Assembly: GCA_900770075.1 (NCBI GenBank)
Contig: CAAGIZ010000125.1
Span: forward strand, 1 to 10,507
Reading direction: 5' to 3'
Length of the DNA stretch: 10,507 nucleotides
From: Spirochaetia bacterium
GTDB taxonomy: Bacteria; Spirochaetota; Spirochaetia; Treponematales; Treponemataceae
Below the pieces are notes generated by a model, which did not search any database, had not been told where the DNA came from, and worked only from the letters and a program-made list of their open reading frames with translations. Position numbers and translations under genes: made by a program. Positions 1 to 6,510 of the stretch are shown here, in pieces (within the stretch, counting starts at the first letter, position 1; the number at the start of each line of letters is the position of its first letter).

Positions 1-416
1 GCCGGGGAGCTATAATTTTTACGAATGACGGGGATTTTGCCGCAAAATTAAGCCATCCTTCCAGCGAAATAGAAAAGGAATATCTTGTCGAAACCAGTTA
101 TCCTCTGCCAGAGGGGTTGGCTGCCCGTTTTATGAGGGGAATTCGGGTTGAGGGAGTGTTTTACAAGGCAAAATCTGCTGAAAATGTTAATACCCACAAG
201 ATGCGGATTGTGCTTGTTGAAGGAAAAAATCGGGAAATCCGCCGGGTTTTTTCTGATGCAGGTGCTTCTGTCCGAAGCCTTCAGCGGGTTAGAATCGGAA
301 ACCTGAGGCTTGAAAAACTGGAAGAAGGAAAATTCCGTGAGCTTTCAGAAAAAGAAGTGAAGGGACTTTTGTCCCTCTGTAAAAATCAGGAGAGTGTAAT
401 AAAAGCTTTGCCTTAA
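1..416 (+). CDS. rluB: RluB/RsuA-family pseudouridine synthase, 3' part
   Basis: This is the C-terminal part of a 16S/23S rRNA pseudouridine synthase, which isomerises one specific uridine in rRNA. The frame is open from base 3 and the start is outside the window, so an apparent TTG start at 117 is internal. The first visible residues, RGAIIFTNDGDFAAKLSHP, match the family block that follows the catalytic Asp (consensus GRLDxxSxGLLLLTNDG), so the catalytic Asp itself lies just upstream. EKEYLVET and the later stretch KMRIVLVEGKNREIRR (the family's EGRNRQIRR signature) are also typical. RluB is preferred over RsuA because rluB next to cmk is a recurrent gene order in bacteria, but the two cannot be separated on this fragment. 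The gene ends 33 bases before the cmk-rpsA fusion and is probably cotranscribed with it. Confidence 0.9.
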   Translation, partial: RGAIIFTNDGDFAAKLSHPSSEIEKEYLVETSYPLPEGLAARFMRGIRVEGVFYKAKSAENVNTHKMRIVLVEGKNREIRRVFSDAGASVRSLQRVRIGNLRLEKLEEGKFRELSEKEVKGLLSLCKNQESVIKALP

Positions 417-449
417 ACGGCGTAAAAGTTTTTTATATAGGGAGTACTT

Positions 450-2798
450 ATGATAATCGCAATGGACGGACCTGCCGGAACAGGAAAATCTACAATTGCA
501 TCACTGATTGCAAAAAAATTAAAAATCACCTATTTGAACAGCGGAAGTTTTTACCGTGCCCTTACTATGGCACTGAATTCTTCCAGAATTGATATTTCTG
601 ATTCTGAACGGGTTGTGGAGTTCTGTAAAAAACAGACCCTTGAATATAAAAACTCAAGGCTTGTCCTGAATGGTGCAGACGTAGAGGATGCTCTCCATGA
701 TGATGCCGTCAGTGCCAGAGTAGCACAGGTGTCTTCCATCGTTCCTGTCCGCCATCTTGTAAATGAAAAGATGCAGGAAATTACAAAGTCACAGGATATA
801 GTCTGCGAGGGCAGGGATATGACCACCGTTGTTTTTCCAAATGCTGAATATAAATTCTATCTTGATGCTTCGATTGACGTTCAGGCTCAGAGAAGGTTTG
901 ATCAGGGCGTTTCAAACATGACGCTGGAAGAAGTCAAGGCGGCAATCATAAAGAGGGACGAAATCGACAGAAACAAGGCAGAAGGAGCTTTAAAACGCGC
1001 TCCCGATGCCTTTTATATCGATACTTCAAACTTGACTATAGAACAGGTTTGTGCGATAATATTAAGCAAAATTCAAAACGAAGGGTTTACTATGGAACAG
1101 ATGGAAGTGGAAAAGGAAGAGACAAAAAACTCTATCCAGACACAATTAGAGGAGTCTCTCAAGAGTTTTAAGCCTCTTGAAGATGGTCAGCTTGTTGATG
1201 GTACCGTAATTGAAGTTACGGATGAACTGGTATTTATCGATATCGGTGCAAAATCAGAAGGAAAAATTCCTGTACAGGAATTTGCAGGAAAACTGCCGGT
1301 TAAGGGCGACGTTGTTTCCTGTGTGCTTGTAAAACTTAACGGACGCAATGGTCCTGAGGTTTCCTTTACAAAGGCTCAGTCAAAACAGCTGTGGAAGGAA
1401 CTTCGCAAGGCTGCTGACGAAAAAACTCCGATTGAAGGTACAATTGAAAAAGAAGTAAAAGGCGGATTTGAAGTAAACCTTGGCTGTGATATTCGTGCAT
1501 TCCTGCCAATCAGTCAGTCAGATTCTACTAAAGTTGAAGAACCAAAAAAACTGATTGGAACAGTTTCTAAATTCTATATCGAAAGGCTTTATTCAGATAA
1601 CAAGGCAAATGTGGTTGTAAACCGCAGAAAGTATCTTGAAGAAGTTATCGGAAAAGCCAGGGACGATTTCTTTGCAAATACTCAGGTTGGTGATACCGTA
1701 AAGGGAACTGTAAAATCCTTTACAAGTTTCGGTGCTTTCATTGATTTGGGTGGTTTTGACGGTCTTCTCCATATCAACGATATGAGCTGGGGACATGTTA
1801 CCCGTCCAAAGGATTTTGTAAAAAGAGGTCAGGAAATTGAACTGAAGGTTATCGCCCTCAATCCGGAAGATAAGAGAATTAACCTTTCTCTCAAGCATTT
1901 CTCAGAAGATCCTTGGGTTCACTTTGAAGATAAGTATCATGTAAATGATATTGTTGAAGGAACTGTTACAAAACTCACCGATTTTGGTGCTTTCATTGCA
2001 CTTGAAGAAGGAATCGAAGGTCTTGCCCATATTTCTGAGTTCAGCTGGACAAAGAAAGTAAACAAGGCTTCTGACATGGTTCAGATTGGTGACAAAGTAA
2101 AATGTATGGTTCTCGGGTATGACATTCAGGCCGGACGGGTATCCCTTGGTTTGAAACAGGTTACGCCGAATCCATGGGATACTATTTCTGAAAAATACAC
2201 TGTTGATTCAGTCGTTCACGGAAAGGTCGTAAAAATAACAAATGCAGGTGCATTTATCCAGCTTGAAGAAGGAATCGACGGTTTCCTCCATGCGGAAGAC
2301 ATTTCATGGACTAAGAAAGTTAAGCATCCAGGAAGTGAATTTACAGTTGATCAGGAACTTGACGTAAAGATTCTCGATGTAAATCCTGAACAGCACCGCA
2401 TTACCGTTGGACTGAAGCAGCTTACTGACAATCCTTGGAAGGCATTTGCAGAAAAATATCATGCTGGTTCAACTCTTGAAGGAGAAATCACTTCAATTAC
2501 CGATTTTGGTGTATTTGTAAGGGCTCCTGAAGGAATTGAAGGTCTTGTAAATAAGGCTAATCTCAGTGATGATAAAGATGTTCCTTTTGAAGAAGCTGTA
2601 GAGAAATACAAGGTTGGCGACAAGGTAAACGTTTATGTTGTCGATATCAACGTTGAAAAAGAAAAAGTTGGTTTTTCTGTAAAGGATTTCAAAAAAGCTC
2701 AGGCTCGTAAAGAAATAAGCCAGTATATGTCTTCTGAAGAAAATGTCGGTGAGGCATATACACTTGGCGATATGCTGAACGATCAGAAAAGCAACTAG
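450..2798 (+). CDS. cmk-rpsA: Cytidylate kinase - ribosomal protein S1 fusion
   Basis: This 782-residue protein joins two essential functions. Residues 1-210 are CMP/dCMP kinase: P-loop DGPAGTGKST (6-15), the CMP-site motif LNSGSFYRA, EGRDMTTVVFP (120-130), and the lid/CMP-binding motif RDEIDRN (169-175). Residues from about 245 to 746 hold six S1 RNA-binding domains, starting near 245, 325, 411, 496, 583 and 670. Domains 3-6 carry the clear FGAF(I/V)-type core and GL(L/A)HI-type turns; domains 1 and 2 are more diverged, as in other S1 proteins, where they bind the ribosome. The fusion is known in treponemes (a family fact recalled, not checked). The start at 450 has an AGGGAG box 5 bases upstream. 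One base in the CMP motif differs from the common LD(S/T)G form (Asp to Asn at residue 30). An internal start at Met215 could give free S1. Confidence 0.95.
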   Translation: MIIAMDGPAGTGKSTIASLIAKKLKITYLNSGSFYRALTMALNSSRIDISDSERVVEFCKKQTLEYKNSRLVLNGADVEDALHDDAVSARVAQVSSIVPVRHLVNEKMQEITKSQDIVCEGRDMTTVVFPNAEYKFYLDASIDVQAQRRFDQGVSNMTLEEVKAAIIKRDEIDRNKAEGALKRAPDAFYIDTSNLTIEQVCAIILSKIQNEGFTMEQMEVEKEETKNSIQTQLEESLKSFKPLEDGQLVDGTVIEVTDELVFIDIGAKSEGKIPVQEFAGKLPVKGDVVSCVLVKLNGRNGPEVSFTKAQSKQLWKELRKAADEKTPIEGTIEKEVKGGFEVNLGCDIRAFLPISQSDSTKVEEPKKLIGTVSKFYIERLYSDNKANVVVNRRKYLEEVIGKARDDFFANTQVGDTVKGTVKSFTSFGAFIDLGGFDGLLHINDMSWGHVTRPKDFVKRGQEIELKVIALNPEDKRINLSLKHFSEDPWVHFEDKYHVNDIVEGTVTKLTDFGAFIALEEGIEGLAHISEFSWTKKVNKASDMVQIGDKVKCMVLGYDIQAGRVSLGLKQVTPNPWDTISEKYTVDSVVHGKVVKITNAGAFIQLEEGIDGFLHAEDISWTKKVKHPGSEFTVDQELDVKILDVNPEQHRITVGLKQLTDNPWKAFAEKYHAGSTLEGEITSITDFGVFVRAPEGIEGLVNKANLSDDKDVPFEEAVEKYKVGDKVNVYVVDINVEKEKVGFSVKDFKKAQARKEISQYMSSEENVGEAYTLGDMLNDQKSN
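1082..1094 (+). promoter_or_regulatory. Internal ribosome-binding site before Met215 of cmk-rpsA
   Basis: AGGG (1082-1085, within AAGGG) lies 6 bases before an in-frame ATG at 1092-1094, exactly at the junction between the kinase and S1 parts. Initiation here would give a 568-residue stand-alone S1, close to the 557 residues of E. coli S1. The sequence and spacing are seen directly; use of this site is inferred. Confidence 0.45.
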
Positions 2799-2807
2799 TT
2801 TGTTTCG

Positions 2808-4364
2808 ATGAGTGAAATGGCTTCTCTTACTTTTGAAAAACTCAAGACACTCATCGAAATAAACGGAAGGATAAATTCCAATTATTCAGACGTGAACGCA
2901 TTGCTGGTTTATATTCTTGAGTCAGCGATGCGTTTAGTTGAATGTGAGTCTTCTTCCCTTCTGCTTGTAAATAGGGAAGACGGTACCCTTCGTTTTATGG
3001 TGGCCTTGGGACCAAAAGGTGCTGAGGCAAAAAATATAACTGTTGAGAAAAACAGCATTGCCGGTTGGGTTGTAGAACATAACAAGCATGTAATTGTCAA
3101 TAATGTGGGGCTTGATTCCAGGTTTTCAGATACGGTTCAGAACAAGACCGGGTATGTGACTAAAACCATGGTTGCAATTCCGATGCGGGTTAAAGGACAG
3201 TGCATAGGAGTTATTGAACTTCTAAATAAGTCCGGTTCCCGTGGTTTTGACAATTCGGATTTGGAAATTTTAGACTTGCTGGCAAGTCAGGCTGGTATTG
3301 CCTATTTAAATGCTGATTCTTACCGTTCCGTAAAAGAAAATTTTTCTGTGCTGCAGAGCAATATCGACAGCGGAAGCGGGTATCACCCGTTTGTAGCAAA
3401 GAGCCCTGTAGTTTTGGATTTATTGCACGTAATTGATGAAGTTGCGAAGGCTAATACCACCATATTGATTACCGGCGAAAGCGGTGTGGGAAAGGAACTT
3501 TTCGCCGAGCAGATTCACTTGCGGTCCAACAGGGTAGAAAAGCCTTTTGTGCGTGTAAACTGCGCAGCCCTGTCCTCTGCTCTTTTGGAAAGCGAACTGT
3601 TCGGGCATGTAAAAGGCGCATTTACCGATGCTTTTGCTGACAGAAAAGGTCGTTTTGAGGCAGCGGATGGCGGAACCTTATTTTTGGATGAAATTGGTGA
3701 GCTGCCCCTTGAACTTCAGGCTAAGTTGCTCAGGGTTTTACAGAACCACTCTTTTGAAAGGGTTGGTTCAAACGAAACTGTTTCTGTCGATGTAAGGATT
3801 GTTGCTGCTTCTAACCGCAATCTTGAAAAAATGGTAAGTGAGGGTACGTTCAGAAGTGATTTGTATTACCGGCTGAACGTTATGCCTTTAAATATTCCTC
3901 CTTTGAGGGAAAGAAAAGAAGATTTGCTTCCTCTTGCAAAGTTCTTTCTTGCGGAATTTGCAAACGAAACAAAAAAGAATTTTGAAGGGTTTTCTTCAAC
4001 TGCGGAAAAAACTCTTCTTGATTATTACTGGCCGGGAAATATCAGGGAACTTGAAAATTCGATTGAGAGGGCCTGTGTTTTAGGAAGGCCTCCGCTCATA
4101 CAGGCAGAGGATTTGAGAATCAATCTTCCTGTCGTAAAAGTCCAGAAAACTGAAAGTTCTGATACTTTTGAAAATCTTGCAGACGAAATTGCAAATCCAG
4201 CTGACGGGGATCGTTCCCTGAAAACAGCCTTAAATAAATTTAAAACAGCCTACATAAAGAAAATTCTTGATTCTACTTCCTGGAATCAGACAGAGGCTGG
4301 TAAAATTTTAGGAATACAGCGTACTTATGTTTCCCGTTTGATGAACGAGTTGCATATCCGCTGA
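2808..4364 (+). CDS. GAF-domain sigma-54-dependent transcriptional activator
   Basis: This 518-residue protein is an enhancer-binding activator of sigma-54 RNA polymerase. Residues of about 28-175 form a GAF sensor domain (GWVVEHNKHVIVNNV, GVIELLNK). The AAA+ domain follows: Walker A GESGVGKE (223-230), sigma-54 contact loop GAFTDA (270-275), Walker B GGTLFLDEI (288-296), the arginine-finger region FRSDLYYRL, and the NIRELEN sensor-2 helix. A Fis-type helix-turn-helix closes the protein (about 493-512, TEAGKILGIQRTYVSRLM). There is no receiver domain, so control is probably by ligand or protein contact at the GAF domain. The contact loop has Asp in place of the usual second Gly. The start is 9 bases after the cmk-rpsA stop with no clear ribosome-binding site, so translation is probably coupled; Met at 2817 is an alternative start. 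Its target genes cannot be told from the window. Confidence 0.93.
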   Translation: MSEMASLTFEKLKTLIEINGRINSNYSDVNALLVYILESAMRLVECESSSLLLVNREDGTLRFMVALGPKGAEAKNITVEKNSIAGWVVEHNKHVIVNNVGLDSRFSDTVQNKTGYVTKTMVAIPMRVKGQCIGVIELLNKSGSRGFDNSDLEILDLLASQAGIAYLNADSYRSVKENFSVLQSNIDSGSGYHPFVAKSPVVLDLLHVIDEVAKANTTILITGESGVGKELFAEQIHLRSNRVEKPFVRVNCAALSSALLESELFGHVKGAFTDAFADRKGRFEAADGGTLFLDEIGELPLELQAKLLRVLQNHSFERVGSNETVSVDVRIVAASNRNLEKMVSEGTFRSDLYYRLNVMPLNIPPLRERKEDLLPLAKFFLAEFANETKKNFEGFSSTAEKTLLDYYWPGNIRELENSIERACVLGRPPLIQAEDLRINLPVVKVQKTESSDTFENLADEIANPADGDRSLKTALNKFKTAYIKKILDSTSWNQTEAGKILGIQRTYVSRLMNELHIR

Positions 4365-4410
4365 AAATAGATAACAGGTTTAATGTTGAGTTTAAACCGT
4401 GGCAAGGATT

Positions 4411-4489
4411 GGAAGGGCTGGCAGAGCCAGTTCCGAAGCGAGGTGAAGCTTTGCTGCACTTCGCGGAGGAATGAAGCGATAGCGGAACC
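4411..4489. repeat. Palindromic intergenic repeat, left part
   Basis: This G+C-richer, non-coding stretch folds on itself. CTGGC (4418-4422) pairs with GCCAG (4426-4430). GCGAGGTG (4438-4445) pairs with CACTTCGC (4457-4464) with one G-T pair, and has a further AGC/GCT pair inside. An outer GTTCCG (4430-4435) pairs with CGGAAC (4483-4488) around that hairpin. The composition differs from the flanking genes. It looks like a dispersed REP or MITE-like intergenic element, but copy number cannot be judged from one window. Confidence 0.5.
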
Positions 4490-4500
4490 CTGAAAAGCCT

Positions 4501-4557
4501 GTTTTTTGGTTGGTTTGGTTCCTGAGCCTGTCGAAGGAGCCGAACCGGCCAAAAAGC
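4501..4557. repeat. REP-like fold-back element with a widespread core motif
   Basis: TTTTTGG (4503-4509) pairs with CCAAAAA (4549-4555), and GGTTC (4517-4521) pairs with GAACC (4542-4546), giving a nested fold-back of about 57 bases. The centre reads CTGAGCCTGTCGAAGG. Its reverse complement, CCTTCGACAGGCTCAG, is recalled as a short intergenic repeat found in very many bacterial phyla. It sits directly before the TPR gene's likely transcription start. Confidence 0.6.
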
Positions 4558-4611
4558 CACCCAAATATAATAAACTCGGCATTTGACCTGATAAGAATGG
4601 AGATTTTTTAT

Positions 4612-5280
4612 ATGGCATCTATCGAAAGCACAAAAGCATCTGCTGCAGGGGTTTTCCTTGAAAAGAATATGAAACTCATAGCAGGACTTGCTGCTGTTTT
4701 ACTTGTCTTTGTTGTTGTTGCAGTTTTGGGAACTTCTATAAGTTCAAAATCAATTGAAAAGGGGCTTTCTCAGGTAGACGCTGTTGAGTATGCTTTCCGA
4801 AAAGACAGTGACGGTCTTTCTGCTGAGGATTTTAAAGCAAGACAGGATGAGTCTCTTGCTTCCCTTGAAGGGCTTGTTTCAAAGGGGGGAATTGTTGGCG
4901 TTAGGGCGAATATGCTTAAGGCTGAAATCCTTTTTGAACAGAAAAATTATGAAGAAAGCAGAACTGCATGGATTAAGGCTGCTGAGGCTAAAAAATCTGC
5001 ATATACGGCACCTGTCTGCTATTACAATGCTGCAGTATGCTCGGAAAATTTAAACGATCTTGATGCTGCTGTTTCCTATTATACCAGTGCTGTGGGTTCA
5101 AAGGATTTTTATCTTATTGATCATGCATATTTTAGCCTTGGCCGTGTAAATGAAGCCAGGGGAGATTTTGAAAAGGCAGTGGAAGCCTATGAAAAAATAG
5201 AGTCTCTGCATGCTTCTTCCCGCTGGGCAAATCTTGCAAAAGACCGCATAATCCTTATTAATTCAGCCAAATCAGAATAG
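4612..5280 (+). CDS. Membrane-anchored tetratricopeptide-repeat protein
   Basis: The protein has 222 residues: a short N-terminal segment, one membrane helix (about 22-40, LIAGLAAVLLVFVVVAVLG), then a helical domain with TPR-like pairs. These include EILFEQKNYEESRTAWIKAA, YNAAVCSENLNDLDAAVSYY and SLGRVNEARGDFEKAVEAYE. The plan (one membrane anchor with a TPR domain, probably periplasmic) resembles the YfgM/TPR_21 group, which works near the Sec translocon and periplasmic chaperones; that role is an inference. The start at 4612 is chosen because GGAG (4599-4602) lies 9 bases upstream. The frame stays open upstream into the repeat, and a Met at 4597 lacks a ribosome-binding site. A perfect TATAAT at 4566-4571 is a possible -10 box, though no good -35 partner is seen. 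Confidence 0.85.
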   Translation: MASIESTKASAAGVFLEKNMKLIAGLAAVLLVFVVVAVLGTSISSKSIEKGLSQVDAVEYAFRKDSDGLSAEDFKARQDESLASLEGLVSKGGIVGVRANMLKAEILFEQKNYEESRTAWIKAAEAKKSAYTAPVCYYNAAVCSENLNDLDAAVSYYTSAVGSKDFYLIDHAYFSLGRVNEARGDFEKAVEAYEKIESLHASSRWANLAKDRIILINSAKSE

Positions 5281-5315
5281 CTGTAACCTAAAAAAAAATA
5301 AACTGTTTTCAATAT

Positions 5316-6203
5316 ATGAAAAGTTTCCGTATTACAGGCAGAAAGTTTTTTTCTTTATTTTTTGTCTTGGCGGAAACTTTTTTTGTTTCCTGCGGTCTTG
5401 AAGAAATCATAACTGTAAATGCCCCGACTACAAGATACAGCGATCCAAGATATGACGGTAACGATTATTTGAATTATTATGTGTCTTTTGCTGTAAATGA
5501 AAGCGGTCAGCCCGATACTTTTATCGGTACAGAGGTTTATTACAAGATATACAATAATTCAAGGGATCTTCTTTCACAGCAGTCTTCAATACTTTCCGTA
5601 AATTCCAGCAGCAATTCTACGGCTGCGGCTGTAAAAATGATTGATACTTACAAATTTCAGCCTCTTGGAATTTATCCTTCAGTATCACAGACTCTTTTTA
5701 TTCCTAAGGGAAGCGGTTACAAGATTACTTTTCGGGTAAAAACAGTAAAGGGGAACGAAGATTACGGCAGCAGCGAAAGTGACGGCATTGAAATTTTAGA
5801 GCAGTTTCGTGCCTGTGTAAAGTTTTCCGGCCGCCTGCGGGCTTTGGTGAACGGTAATCCGGTTTTTGTCGATTACAGTTCTTCTGATGGCTGGAAGTCT
5901 TATTCTTCGGCAGACGGTATGACCGGAACGCCTGTAAGTTATGGCGATATAAAATTTTTAGTTCCATATAGAAACAACGGCAAGAGTTTTGACTTTTTTG
6001 ATGACCTTGATACAAAACTTGATGAAAATGTAAAGCCTTCTGTAAGTGATGATGATTACTATCATAATACAACTGACAGCGAGTCTGATACTTACTATGT
6101 TCAGTTTTTTGCAGTTGCCGTGGCTTTTGACACCAGCAGTCTTGGGTATACTTACAGTACTGTTTTGGATTTGGGGTCTGTCCCGATATCGAAAAACAGG
6201 TAG
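5316..6203 (+). CDS. Putative lipoprotein of unknown function
   Basis: This 295-residue protein starts with a basic, then hydrophobic signal (KSFRITGRKFFSLFFVLAET) ending in FVSC, with Cys26 as the lipidation site. The lipobox is looser than LAGC, as is usual in spirochaetes. The mature part is rich in Ser, Tyr, Asp and Asn with many aromatic residues and looks beta-rich; I recognise no named domain. A Ser/Asn-rich segment (SVNSSSNSTAAA) and an acidic stretch (SVSDDDYYHNTTDSESD) are probably surface loops. It is likely anchored to the inner or outer membrane facing the periplasm. No clear Shine-Dalgarno sequence precedes the ATG at 5316, which lies 35 bases after the TPR gene, so the two may share a transcript. 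It is the last backbone protein gene before the tRNA. Confidence 0.8.
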   Translation: MKSFRITGRKFFSLFFVLAETFFVSCGLEEIITVNAPTTRYSDPRYDGNDYLNYYVSFAVNESGQPDTFIGTEVYYKIYNNSRDLLSQQSSILSVNSSSNSTAAAVKMIDTYKFQPLGIYPSVSQTLFIPKGSGYKITFRVKTVKGNEDYGSSESDGIEILEQFRACVKFSGRLRALVNGNPVFVDYSSSDGWKSYSSADGMTGTPVSYGDIKFLVPYRNNGKSFDFFDDLDTKLDENVKPSVSDDDYYHNTTDSESDTYYVQFFAVAVAFDTSSLGYTYSTVLDLGSVPISKNR

Positions 6204-6261
6204 GGTGGCGGATTGCTGGCTTTTTTCAGACAATTTGCTGAACAATTGCTGCAACAGACAG

Positions 6262-6290
6262 TTGCATAAAACTCTTTTTTTTGATATATT
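6262..6290 (+). promoter_or_regulatory. Sigma-70-type promoter of tRNA-Arg
   Basis: The -35 box is TTGCAT (6262-6267) and the -10 box is TATATT (6285-6290), with an ideal 17-base spacer. Transcription would start near 6297, a few bases before the mature tRNA 5' end at 6301. A 6-bp hairpin, TGCAAC (6250-6255) with GTTGCA (6261-6266), overlaps the -35 box and may mark the end of the lipoprotein transcript, but its T-run starts late. Confidence 0.7.
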
Positions 6291-6300
6291 CTACAAATAC

Positions 6301-6375
6301 GAGATTGTAGCTCAGTTGGATTAGAGCATCTGCCTTCTAAGCAGAGGGTCGCGTGTTCGAATCACGCCAGTCTCA
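6301..6375 (+). tRNA. tRNA-Arg (anticodon TCT, reads AGA)
   Basis: A full cloverleaf can be drawn. The acceptor GAGATTG (6301-6307) pairs with CAGTCTC (6368-6374) with one G-T pair. The D stem is GCTC/GAGC. The anticodon stem is TCTGC (6329-6333) with GCAGA (6341-6345), and loop CTTCTAA gives anticodon TCT at 6336-6338. The T arm is GCGTG-TTCGAAT-CACGC. The discriminator base is A6375. CCA is not encoded and must be added enzymatically. The integrase gene 135 bases downstream suggests that the 3' half is the attachment site of the mobile element. Confidence 0.97.
6341..6375 (+). other. Candidate attachment site (attL) in the tRNA 3' half
   Basis: Tyrosine integrases commonly recombine at the anticodon or T arm of a tRNA and rebuild its 3' end. 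Here an integrase gene starts just downstream of an intact tRNA-Arg and phage-type genes follow, so the 3' half is the expected left junction. No second copy of this stretch is visible in the window, so the right junction must lie beyond 10507 if the idea is right. The exact core cannot be fixed. Confidence 0.45.
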
Positions 6376-6379
6376 AAGG

Positions 6380-6421
6380 CGCGCATTTCTTTTTGGATAA
6401 AGGAATTGCGCGTTTTTTTTT
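6380..6421 (+). terminator. Intrinsic terminator after tRNA-Arg
   Basis: CGCGCA (6380-6385) pairs with TGCGCG (6407-6412). Inside it, TTTCTTT (6386-6392) pairs with AAAGGAA (6399-6405) with one G-T pair and a bulged T6406, leaving a 6-base loop. Nine T residues follow (6413-6421). It should end the tRNA transcript and shield the integrase from it. Confidence 0.88.
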
Positions 6422-6432
6422 GTTATAGCGAT

Positions 6433-6491
6433 TGGTATAAAACGGCTTTTTTTTTGTTCAAAAAAGGCGGGTGTGACACAAATTTGTGACA
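6433..6491 (+). promoter_or_regulatory. Integrase upstream region: extended -10 box and palindrome
   Basis: TGG-TATAAA (6433-6441) fits an extended -10 promoter with no clear -35 box, giving a start near 6448. Downstream, a perfect 12-base palindrome CACAAATTTGTG (6477-6488) lies within two direct repeats of TGTGACA (6472-6478 and 6485-6491, 13 bases apart). This is a likely protein-binding site just before the integrase ribosome-binding site. The binding protein is unknown. Confidence 0.4.
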
Positions 6492-6510
6492 TGAAAAAGG
6501 GGTTCGCTTT

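Noticed and set aside
4510..4611. A longer N-terminus for the TPR protein starting at TTG 4510
   Set aside because: It would be encoded by the palindromic repeat and has no ribosome-binding site. ATG 4612 has GGAG 9 bases upstream and gives a normal anchor segment.
4273..4618. Two open frames on the - strand across the intergenic repeat
   Set aside because: They run through palindromic non-coding sequence and the end of the activator gene, with low-complexity products and no ribosome-binding site.
6046..6324. An open + strand frame running into tRNA-Arg
   Set aside because: It overlaps the lipoprotein gene in another frame, then the tRNA promoter and the tRNA, and its product is not protein-like.
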